DNA of 21,205 nt from an uncultured Adlercreutzia sp. (lineage in GTDB: Bacteria; Actinomycetota; Coriobacteriia; Coriobacteriales; Eggerthellaceae), in the NCBI RefSeq assembly GCF_958431955.1, contig NZ_CAUASN010000042.1:1-21205 (forward strand). Reading direction: 5' to 3'. The notes under the pieces were generated by a model that worked only from the letters and a program-made list of their open reading frames with translations, searched no databases and was not told the DNA's origin. Position 1 is the first letter of the stretch, and the number at the start of each line of letters is the position of its first letter. Positions 14,867-21,205 of the stretch are shown here, in pieces. Position numbers and translations under genes: made by a program.

Positions 14867-16789
14867 GTGAAGCAGTTCGAAACGGAGTCGGCGCGCCTGC
14901 TCGACCTCGTCATCAACTCCATCTACACCAACCACGAGGTGTTCCTGCGCGAGCTTGTCTCCAACGCGTCGGACGCGCTGGACAAGGCGGCCCTCGCGCG
15001 GGCCGAGCAAGGCCTTCCCGCCGAAGAGGGCGCCATCACCGTGGCCTTCGACGCCGCGACGCGCACCTTGACCGTCTCCGACGACGGCATCGGCATGGAC
15101 GCGGCGGCCCTGGAGGAATGCCTGGGCACCATCGCGCATTCCGACAGCCGCCAGGTGCGCGAGGGCCTCGCGGACGGCAGCGCCGACCTCATCGGCCAGT
15201 TCGGCGTGGGCTTCTACTCGGCCTTCATGGTAGCCGACGAGGTAACCGTTACCTCGCGTGCCCTGGGCGATGCGCGCGCCTACCGCTGGACGAGCGACGG
15301 CGTGAGCGGCTACGCTATCGAGCCGGCCGAGCGGGAGCGCGCGGGCACCGATGTTGTCCTGCACATCCGCGAGAGCACCCCCGACGAGAACCTGGAGCGC
15401 TACCTCGACCAGAGCTCGCTTGTGGCCCTGATCCGCAAGCACAGCAACTACGTGGCCCATCCCATTCTCATGGATCTGGCCGAGGAGCACTTCGACGCGG
15501 ACACCGGCGCCCTCGTGCGCGACGAGGCGAAGCGCACGCTCACGCGCGTCAACGCCGAGGCGCCTTTGTGGACGCTGCCCGAAGAGGCCGTCTCCGACGA
15601 GGCGCTCGCCGCCTTCTACCGCGACGAGTTCCGCGATGGTGAGGATCCCCTGCTGGCCGTCGCCCTGCACGGACGGCCCCCTCTGCCCTTCGACGCCCTG
15701 CTCTTCGTGCCCGCCGAGGCCCCCGAGGGCCTGTGGGACAAAAGCTTTGAGCGGGGCCTGCGCCTCTACAGCGCCGGCGTGCTCATCGAGGAGGCCTGCG
15801 AGGCGCTTCTACCCGATCATCTGCGCTTCGTGCGCGGCGTGGTGGACACCGCCCAGCTCAACCTCACCGTCTCCCGCGAGGCCATCCGCGAGGACGGGCG
15901 CGTCCAGCTCATCGGCCGCCAGATCGAGCGCTGCCTCATGGATCGGCTGCGCACCATGGCGGCCGAGGACCGTGCCACCTACGAGCGCTTCTTCGCCGCC
16001 TTCGGCACGGGCATCAAGTTCTCCATCGCGGCGAGCCACGGCGATATGGCCGCGCCCCTGGCCGACCTTCTGCTGTACTACTCGGCCCGCGAGGAGCGCC
16101 TTGTCACCCTCGCCGAGTACGCCCGCCACGCCGAGGAGGCAGGACGGACGGAGGTGTGCTACATCGTGGGCACCGACCGGGAGCGCCTCCGCTCCTCGGC
16201 TGCCGTGCAGGCAGCGCTGCGGACCGGCCTCGACGTGCTGCTGTGCACCGAGGGCGCCCGCGACGAGCTGTGCCTCATGCTCATGGGCACCTACAAGGGG
16301 CTGCCCTTCCACAGCGTCACGAGCGCGAACTTCTCCGTGGGCGACGAGGATACCGCCACGGCGCGCGAGGCGACCGACGCCGACCGGCGGCTATGCGAGC
16401 GCATGCTCTACCACAGCCCCGAGCCGCTTTCCCGCATCGTTCCCTCGCCGCTGCTGACCGGCGCGCACGATGCGGCGGCGCGCCTGACCACCGAGGGCAC
16501 CGTCACCCTGGCCGTGGCCCGCTACGCGCTCACCCGCGCCAAGGGCGGCCCGCGCCCGGCGCTCCCCCTCGTGCTGGAGGTAAACACGGCGCATCCGCTG
16601 TTCGCCCGGGCGCGCGCGGCCGACCAATCCGACAACGGCGGTGCACTGGGGGATGTGACCCAGGTGCTGCTCGGCCAGGCCATGCTCGCGGAGGACTTGC
16701 CTCTGGCATCGCCGGCAGCTTTCAACGAAGCGGTCAATCGCTTGATAGGAGATCGGCACGCAGGCCAGTTGGATTCCGCCGACCGGTAG
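14867..16789 (+). CDS. htpG: Hsp90 family chaperone HtpG
   Basis: This 640-residue protein is full length for bacterial Hsp90 (E. coli HtpG 624). ATP-site motifs of the GHKL fold are intact: 'FLRELVSNASDALDK' (residues 26-40, with catalytic E29 and Asn33), 'SDDGIGMD' (71-78), and 'GQFGVGFYSAFMV' (110-122). The middle domain carries 'GVVDTAQLNLTVSREAIRED', matching the family's conserved loop with the catalytic arginine region. The start is GTG with GGAGGAGGG 3-11 nt upstream; the upstream in-frame extension belongs to another frame of the preceding gene. The protein is cytosolic and folds or remodels client proteins. It is the third gene of a coupled operon with the UvrD-like pseudo-helicase and the acidic protein; such neighbours are not usual for htpG, and the pairing may point to a specific client. 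Confidence 0.97.
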   Translation: MKQFETESARLLDLVINSIYTNHEVFLRELVSNASDALDKAALARAEQGLPAEEGAITVAFDAATRTLTVSDDGIGMDAAALEECLGTIAHSDSRQVREGLADGSADLIGQFGVGFYSAFMVADEVTVTSRALGDARAYRWTSDGVSGYAIEPAERERAGTDVVLHIRESTPDENLERYLDQSSLVALIRKHSNYVAHPILMDLAEEHFDADTGALVRDEAKRTLTRVNAEAPLWTLPEEAVSDEALAAFYRDEFRDGEDPLLAVALHGRPPLPFDALLFVPAEAPEGLWDKSFERGLRLYSAGVLIEEACEALLPDHLRFVRGVVDTAQLNLTVSREAIREDGRVQLIGRQIERCLMDRLRTMAAEDRATYERFFAAFGTGIKFSIAASHGDMAAPLADLLLYYSAREERLVTLAEYARHAEEAGRTEVCYIVGTDRERLRSSAAVQAALRTGLDVLLCTEGARDELCLMLMGTYKGLPFHSVTSANFSVGDEDTATAREATDADRRLCERMLYHSPEPLSRIVPSPLLTGAHDAAARLTTEGTVTLAVARYALTRAKGGPRPALPLVLEVNTAHPLFARARAADQSDNGGALGDVTQVLLGQAMLAEDLPLASPAAFNEAVNRLIGDRHAGQLDSADR

Positions 16790-16820
16790 AAGGAGCGCAG
16801 GGCCCCGCACAACCGTGGGG

Positions 16821-16854
16821 TATAATGGGGAATCGGGCGCCCCTGAGGCGCCCC
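16821..16854 (+). promoter_or_regulatory. Promoter -10 and leader hairpin of the membrane LuxR gene
   Basis: A perfect TATAAT (16821-16826) lies 48 nt before the chosen start. It is followed by a 7-bp stem (GGGCGCC 16835-16841 with GGCGCCC 16847-16853). There is no clear -35. The hairpin sits between the predicted transcription start and the Shine-Dalgarno at 16861-16869. Confidence 0.55.
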
Positions 16855-16873
16855 ATCTATGAGGGAGGGACGA

Positions 16874-18574
16874 TTGGGCACGACACGACAGCAACTCGCG
16901 GGCTTCGGCAAACCATCATCGCAAGCAGTAACGCTCACGGTCGGCTTTGGACTGCACAACGCCTGGGTATGCGCTTCCATGTACTCCACGCGAACGCTGT
17001 TCGACGCCCCCTTCGTCATTGCGGGCCTCGGCGGCGGCTCGGTGGCCTTCCTCTACCTCGTGTCCATTCTCGCCCTCAGCCTCACCTGCTTTCTCGCCGC
17101 AGCCTTCGACCAGCGCCTTGTGCGGTTCGCGCATTACCGCGCCGTCATGACCGCGGCCGCGGCGCTCACGGGCGTAGGCACGCTCATCGCCTTCGCACCT
17201 CTGGGCAACACGGCGGCCACGCTGCCCTTCGACTGCTGCTCGGGCATTCTCACCGGCATCGGCTCGGCCGTGCTCTTGCTGTTCTGGGGCACGTCCTTCG
17301 CCCGCGCCGACGTGCGGACCATCGCCACCTGCGGGGCCACGGCCGTCGTCGGCGGCTTCGCACTCAACACGCTCGTGCTGCAGTCGCTGCCCTTCCCCAT
17401 CGGGGGCATCGCGGCGGCCCTGCTGCCCGTCGGCGAGCTCGTCGCGCTCAACCGCGTCGTCAGCGCCGATGAGGCCCGGCCGCACCGCCCCTTCAACAGC
17501 CTGCCCACAAGCAAGGCCCGCATGGCGCTCAAGCTGTTCGCCCCCATGGCATTCGCCGGCTTCACCCTGGGCATTCTCAAGCACATCTCGGTGCAGACGA
17601 CTCTCGGCGGCGCCCTTACCCCCGAGTCCTGCGTCACCCTGCTTCTGGCCGGCAGCCTCACCGTGTCGCTGTTCGTGCTCTTCCCGCGCCTGTACCCCCA
17701 GGGCCGCTGGGACACCCTCCTGCGTGTGGTGGTGCCCCTCATCTCGTGCGTCTCGTTCCTCTTCGCCATGCTCGTCTTCGCCGACCGCATGCTATCGGAC
17801 CTGTTCCTGCTCATCGCCTATATCTTCATCGAGACGGTGGTGTGGGTCTACTACGCCTACCTCGCCCACAAGATGCGCCTGTCCCCCATCTTCATCTTCG
17901 GGTTGTCCCGCGGCATCATCACCTTGTTCATGCTGCTCGGCGCCATCGCCGCGGCCTGGTGCAACCCCTATCTGGAGGCCACGCCGGTGGGAGATGTGGC
18001 AGCCATCCTCATCTCGCTCGTGCTCATCGCCCTCGGCTTCGCCCTCATGCCGCGCGAGACCGACATCCTGCACTCCATCGTGGAGTGCCCGGCCGTGCGC
18101 CTCGTCTCCCTCGAGCTGGAAGAGGGCCTGGGGCTGTTGGGGCAGAGCGCGCCGGCAGCGGAAGACTCCCCTTCCAGCCCCCAGGCGGCTCCCGCGGAAG
18201 GCTGCCTCCCCGACAGCGAGGCAGCGTGCGAGGCCGGCAGGCGCCCCACCGTCGCGCAGGGTACCTCCCCCACGGCTGCTCCGACGAGCGCGGCCCGGGC
18301 GGCCATGGAACGCACGCCCGATGCCGCCGAGCGCACCGGCGGCCGCTTCTCGGCCAAGGTGAAGAAGGTGGCCTCCCTCTACCTGCTCACCGAGCGCGAG
18401 ACCGATATCCTCTTCGAGCTGGCCAAGGGCGGCTCGGCCTCCTACATCCAGGAGAAGTACTACATCTCGGCCAGCACGGTGAAGACCCACATCCGCAACA
18501 TCTACCGCAAGCTCGACATCCACAAGCGCAGCGACCTTCTGCGCCTGCTCGAGGAGATCGACGACTACGAGTAG
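16874..18574 (+). CDS. Membrane-anchored LuxR-family transcriptional regulator
   Basis: This 566-residue one-component regulator has two parts. Residues about 10-390 form a multi-pass hydrophobic domain of about 10-12 helices, resembling a transporter-like sensor. A low-complexity Ala/Pro/Ser/Glu linker of roughly 85 residues follows (about 405-490). Residues 502-566 are the GerE/LuxR helix-turn-helix ('LTERETDILFELAKGG', 'SASTVKTHIRNIYRKLDI'). Such regulators are frequent in Eggerthellaceae, often beside respiratory molybdoenzyme genes, and are thought to sense small molecules in the membrane. The start chosen is TTG at 16874 because GAGGGAGGGA precedes it closely. The in-frame ATG at 16859 has no Shine-Dalgarno and lies against a hairpin. 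It stands between the molybdoenzyme and chaperone operons, which share a promoter element, and is a candidate activator of both. The ligand is unknown. Confidence 0.9.
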   Translation: MGTTRQQLAGFGKPSSQAVTLTVGFGLHNAWVCASMYSTRTLFDAPFVIAGLGGGSVAFLYLVSILALSLTCFLAAAFDQRLVRFAHYRAVMTAAAALTGVGTLIAFAPLGNTAATLPFDCCSGILTGIGSAVLLLFWGTSFARADVRTIATCGATAVVGGFALNTLVLQSLPFPIGGIAAALLPVGELVALNRVVSADEARPHRPFNSLPTSKARMALKLFAPMAFAGFTLGILKHISVQTTLGGALTPESCVTLLLAGSLTVSLFVLFPRLYPQGRWDTLLRVVVPLISCVSFLFAMLVFADRMLSDLFLLIAYIFIETVVWVYYAYLAHKMRLSPIFIFGLSRGIITLFMLLGAIAAAWCNPYLEATPVGDVAAILISLVLIALGFALMPRETDILHSIVECPAVRLVSLELEEGLGLLGQSAPAAEDSPSSPQAAPAEGCLPDSEAACEAGRRPTVAQGTSPTAAPTSAARAAMERTPDAAERTGGRFSAKVKKVASLYLLTERETDILFELAKGGSASYIQEKYYISASTVKTHIRNIYRKLDIHKRSDLLRLLEEIDDYE

Positions 18575-18608
18575 GCCCGCGCTCGCCGTTCCCGAGCCCC
18601 GAACAGAG

Positions 18609-18642
18609 AAGGTCCCCGACGACTGCAACCGTCGGGGACCTT
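18609..18642. terminator. Bidirectional terminator between LuxR and TorD genes
   Basis: A perfect 12-bp stem, AAGGTCCCCGAC (18609-18620) with its complement (18631-18642), has a 10-nt loop and lies between convergent genes. Moderately T-rich sequence follows on the plus side (CCGTCTTCCTT). Confidence 0.8.
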
Positions 18643-18688
18643 CCGTCTTCCTTGGAGCGCGCGCCACCCGCAAGCGGGCTTCCCGCCG

Positions 18689-19417
18689 CTAGGCCACTTC
18701 CATGGTCACTTCCACGGGAGCGTCCGGCGCACCTTCCAGAAGCTCGGCCAAAAGCGCCTCGTCCTGCTCGCCGTAGCCCAGCACAAGGTGCGCGAGGCCC
18801 CGGTACAGCCCGGTCTCGGCGAACTTGAGCATGTCGCCGGCCAGCATCGGCACCCAGTTGTTCAGATGGTTGCGCACAAAATCGTAGGAGCAGCGGATGT
18901 CGTTCAAGGCCCGCGCCTCATCCCCCTCCCGCAGCGCCTCGGCGATGCGCAGGCTCAGGATCTGCATGAACTCGAGCTCGAGTGCGATGTGGTCTTCCAA
19001 GTCGTTCCACGCGCCCTTCTTCAGGCCGTTGTTGCGGAAGTACTGGAGCACCTCCCCGCGGGCCTCGCGGGCCAAAAGCCGCCGGTCGGAGGTGTAGACG
19101 CTCTCGTAGAGGTAGGCGGCCGAGTACCCGCTCGTGCCGCTGCCGATGAACGTCCGCGAGTAGTCCACGGCCAAATCGCTCTCGCTGCCGCGCCAGGCGC
19201 TCGCCAGGTAGTCGCGCACCTCGCGGAAACCCGCGTCCAGCGTGGCGTTGCCGCTGTTCTGGGGAAACTTCATCTGCCGCAGATCCTTGATCTGCTCCCA
19301 GGTCAGCTCCTGGCGGAAGAGCGTGGCCAAAACTCCGTACATGGCTGCACGGTCGGCGAAGAAGCCGGCCAACTCCTCGGTGGTGAGCGCCTCGCGCTCG
19401 GCTGCCTGCTCGCTCAT
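18689..19417 (-). CDS. TorD/DmsD-like molybdoenzyme maturation chaperone
   Basis: This 242-residue cytosolic protein belongs to the TorD/NarJ family, which binds Tat signal peptides of molybdoenzymes and holds them until the cofactor is inserted. Family landmarks are 'LAVDYSRTFIG' (82-92), 'AYLYESVYTSDRRLL' (101-115, matching the PYESVY region) and 'EDHIALELEFMQILS' (141-155, matching the H-x-x-x-E-LEFM motif). It is nearly all helical in appearance. The ATG overlaps the stop of the upstream gene (ATGA), with GGAAAGG as ribosome binding site. There is no molybdoenzyme gene next to it. The probable client is the enzyme at 8200-11787, whose operon lacks its own chaperone and has the same promoter element. 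Confidence 0.9.
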   Translation of the reverse strand: MSEQAAEREALTTEELAGFFADRAAMYGVLATLFRQELTWEQIKDLRQMKFPQNSGNATLDAGFREVRDYLASAWRGSESDLAVDYSRTFIGSGTSGYSAAYLYESVYTSDRRLLAREARGEVLQYFRNNGLKKGAWNDLEDHIALELEFMQILSLRIAEALREGDEARALNDIRCSYDFVRNHLNNWVPMLAGDMLKFAETGLYRGLAHLVLGYGEQDEALLAELLEGAPDAPVEVTMEVA

Positions 19418-20346
19418 GATGCCATCCTTTCCATCTCGGCGCCCGCGCCGTCGGCGCAGGTGAGCGCCGCCACCTCGGCGAAGAGCGACGCTCCCAAATC
19501 GGTGAGGGCCCAGCGCCCGTCGGCCCACCGGGCCGCGTCCACCGATTCCAGCACATCTAAGAAGTAGCTGCCCATCTTGCGGGGCTCGCGGGTGACCGGG
19601 AAGGTCTCGGCCAGGGCGCAGAGTTCCTCGCGCGGGGCACCGGCAGTGCCCATGGCCTCCATCACGGCCCGGTACACCTCGGCGTAGCGCGCGTCCTCAT
19701 CGAGCACCCGGCTGCGGAACGCCTCGCCGTCGGTGAGCTTCGCCAGAGCCGCAAGCCCCGCCTCGGTCGTGCGCCAGCGCGGCTCGGGCGCCTCTTCCAG
19801 GGAGAGGTAGCCCACGGCCTCCTCGTCTTCCGCCGACAGGGCCGCCGCTTCCGGCACGACCGCCTCCGCCTCCGGCGAAGCCGCCTGCGCCGCCTCATCG
19901 TCAGCCGTGGCGGGCTTATCGGGCCGCTCCATGGCAAGGCCCCCGGCCCGCTCCAGCATGCGGCAGTAGGACACCGGCGCGTACACCGACTTGTTGTAGG
20001 TCTCCGCCTCCTCGATGCGCTCGAACAGCTCGTCGCTGCCGATGCCGTCGCGGGCCCATGCCAGGATGCCCAGCAGAATGGGACGGCGCCCGGCGTTGGT
20101 GCGGGCCAGGTCGATCACCGCCGCCTCAGCGCTGCCGGCACCCTCGGGCGTGAACACCGTCGCCCGCTTCAGGCGCGCCGGCGTCTGTCCGAGCGGATGG
20201 GGCAGCAGCACGGCATCGTCGGTGATGAGGCCCGCCAGATCCGGGTCGTCCTCCTCGTCGCCCTCGATGAACTCGAGGGGGTTGTAGGCGATCTCCTCTT
20301 CCCGATCCATCAGATCGAGCGGGGCGCCTGGATGTTCCTCCTTCAC
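19414..20346 (-). CDS. Uncharacterised protein with two winged-helix-like segments, coupled to TorD
   Basis: This 310-residue cytosolic protein is not recognised. The first 60 residues are acidic. Residues about 85-140 and 188-205 ('RRPILLGILAWARDGIGSDEL' region, then 'PRWRTTEAGLAALAKL') look like one winged-helix unit split by an Ala/Glu-rich insertion (145-180). Residues about 236-290 ('REELCALAETF', 'GRWALTDLGASLF') look like a second unit. It has only three cysteines, no metal motif, no signal peptide and no membrane segment. The start is GTG at 20346 with AGGAGG 6 nt upstream; the longer open frame is discarded. Its end overlaps the TorD start, and its promoter is a copy of the molybdoenzyme promoter, so a maturation, assembly or regulatory role for that enzyme is inferred. 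Winged-helix assignment is by eye and uncertain. Confidence 0.8.
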   Translation of the reverse strand: MKEEHPGAPLDLMDREEEIAYNPLEFIEGDEEDDPDLAGLITDDAVLLPHPLGQTPARLKRATVFTPEGAGSAEAAVIDLARTNAGRRPILLGILAWARDGIGSDELFERIEEAETYNKSVYAPVSYCRMLERAGGLAMERPDKPATADDEAAQAASPEAEAVVPEAAALSAEDEEAVGYLSLEEAPEPRWRTTEAGLAALAKLTDGEAFRSRVLDEDARYAEVYRAVMEAMGTAGAPREELCALAETFPVTREPRKMGSYFLDVLESVDAARWADGRWALTDLGASLFAEVAALTCADGAGAEMERMAS

Positions 20347-20378
20347 GGGAAACCTCCTTCTCTCTTGCGGTTTTCCCC

Positions 20379-20449
20379 AGTATAGGAGCGCGCCTGCGCT
20401 CCCCCTCATCCTTTTTGGAGGAGACGGGAGGGCCGAAAAGGAGTAGATG
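20379..20449 (-). promoter_or_regulatory. Bipartite promoter of the chaperone operon (copy B of the shared element)
   Basis: On the minus strand: CATCTACTCCTTTTCGG (20433-20449), 26 nt, AGGGGGAG (20399-20406), 14 nt, TATACT (20379-20384), then a short leader to the GTG at 20346. All 17 bases of the upstream element and the octamer are identical to copy A, and the sequence just before the -10 (GCTCC) is also shared. Confidence 0.7.
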
Positions 20450-20568
20450 GGCGACTCATGCGCGGTGCGGGCGGCGGGAATCCACCGTTTCATGGGAGGG
20501 AGGGCCGCCTGTGCGCGCCTAGACTGGCCTCGGGTTGATACGAGAGGCACAATCGGAAAGGAACACCC

Positions 20569-21045
20569 ATGATCAAAGCTGCTTCAAAACGGACCTATCT
20601 GGTCACAGCTTTCATCGCGCTCCTCTGCTCCGCTGCATTGTTCGTCCCCCTCGCCTTCGGGTTGCCCTATACCCACAGCGAGGAGGAGGCCGACGCGGGC
20701 CATGGCGTCATCCACGTTGCGGTGACCCTGGACTCCTCGGCCGTCGGCGGTCCGACCAAAGCGGTCTGGCTGCCCGTGAACGCCGACGATGCAACCGTCG
20801 AGGCCGTGATGAACGAGTTTCTGAACGCGAGCGAGGACAAGAGCGATCGCTTCGCCCACGAAGACTACGCCATGGAATCCATGGCAGACTACCTATCGGG
20901 TAGGGAGTACACCATCGCCGTGTACAAGGCCGGCGCCCAAGCGCCCGGCACCGACGGATTCGCCTACACGAGCGCGAGCGCTGGCAGCGATGCCGGCACC
21001 GCCTTGGAATCCGGCGACGGCATCTACGTTACGGTGACCAAGTAA
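20569..21045 (+). CDS. Small exported or membrane-anchored protein of unknown function
   Basis: This 158-residue protein begins with a basic stretch and one hydrophobic segment ('MIKAASKRTYLVTAFIALLCSAALFVP' region, residues 1-32). That segment is either a signal peptide or an N-terminal anchor. The rest (about 37-158) is polar and acidic with predicted strands ('GVIHVAVTLDSSAVGG', 'REYTIAVYKAGAQ', 'GDGIYVTVTK') and would face outside. No family is recognised; the arrangement vaguely recalls small DUF4430-type extracellular domains but that is not supported by a clear motif. GGAAAGGAA lies 6-14 nt before the ATG. A weak TAGACT (20520-20525) might be the -10. It is divergent from the 310-aa/TorD operon, so the regulatory element at 20433-20449 could also affect it. 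Confidence 0.75.
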   Translation: MIKAASKRTYLVTAFIALLCSAALFVPLAFGLPYTHSEEEADAGHGVIHVAVTLDSSAVGGPTKAVWLPVNADDATVEAVMNEFLNASEDKSDRFAHEDYAMESMADYLSGREYTIAVYKAGAQAPGTDGFAYTSASAGSDAGTALESGDGIYVTVTK

Positions 21046-21205
21046 TCCTCTCCGGCTTGGCCGTAACGCACTCACAACCGCCTCGTTGTGCAACCCGGCC
21101 GGCATCCAGTCCCCTTTTGCCGGTCTTGCGGGAACCCCTCTCGGGGAGGACGCATTCCCCTTCGGGCCTTCCAGAATCGCCCCCTCCGATTCCGCCCTCC
21201 CCCTC

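Noticed and set aside
21073..21090. CACAAC/GTTGTG hairpin after the last gene
   Set aside because: A 6-bp stem without a U-tract is too weak to call a terminator; nothing else recognisable in 21046-21205.
21188..21205. GAGGGGGAG-like sequence on the minus strand at the window end, resembling the shared promoter octamer
   Set aside because: There is no -10 element 14 nt downstream and no upstream element in the window.
1..21205. CRISPR array, tRNA or rRNA genes, insertion sequence or phage genes
   Set aside because: No regularly spaced repeats, no cloverleaf, and no transposase or integrase motif were seen on either strand by eye.

Overview
The window is a high-GC bacterial chromosome segment. 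It most resembles the anaerobic gut Coriobacteriia (Eggerthellaceae: Eggerthella, Gordonibacter, Adlercreutzia and relatives). This placement is an inference from gene content: a LuxR-type regulator fused to a multi-pass membrane domain, a Tat-exported DMSO-reductase-superfamily molybdoenzyme with its own electron-transfer subunits, and a TorD-type chaperone. No tRNA, rRNA, CRISPR array, transposase or phage gene was seen.

Layout. (1) 1-217 is the 3' end of a LuxR-family regulator, followed by a PiT phosphate transporter at 392-1438. (2) 1588-3592 on the minus strand is a nitrogen block: an ammonium transporter, a P-II protein and a small TSCPD-domain protein. Upstream of it lies a 415-base intergenic region with a GlnR-like repeat array (3672-3732) and a ~190-bp imperfect inverted repeat (3787-3976). 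That repeat would form the leader of a GNAT acetyltransferase gene (4008-4673). (3) 4790-11787 on the minus strand is a respiratory operon in the order catalytic molybdoenzyme, DmsB-like ferredoxin, DmsC-like anchor, NapG-like ferredoxin, NapH-like membrane ferredoxin. A hairpin with a U-tract separates the first three genes from the last two. (4) 12155-16789 on the plus strand is a tightly coupled trio: an uncharacterised acidic protein, a UvrD/PcrA-like protein whose helicase motifs are all eroded, and HtpG (Hsp90). (5) 16874-18574 is a membrane-anchored LuxR regulator. (6) 18689-20346 on the minus strand is a two-gene operon: an uncharacterised 310-aa protein and a TorD/DmsD-like chaperone. 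(7) 20569-21045 encodes a small exported or membrane-anchored protein of unknown function.

How the parts connect. The molybdoenzyme operon and the chaperone operon lie about 8.4 kb apart. Both are preceded by the same bipartite promoter: AGGGGGAG, exactly 14 nt, then a TAYANT -10, with an identical 17-nt upstream element CATCTACTCCTTTTCGG 27-40 nt further upstream. This predicts a shared activator, for which the membrane LuxR protein between them is the obvious candidate. The unknown 310-aa protein would then be part of molybdoenzyme maturation or control.

The best candidates for something undescribed are this small regulon with its unknown 310-aa member, the pseudo-helicase/Hsp90 operon, and the hairpin leader with the GlnR-like array between amt and the acetyltransferase gene. 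All readings were made by eye; no database search or structure prediction was run.
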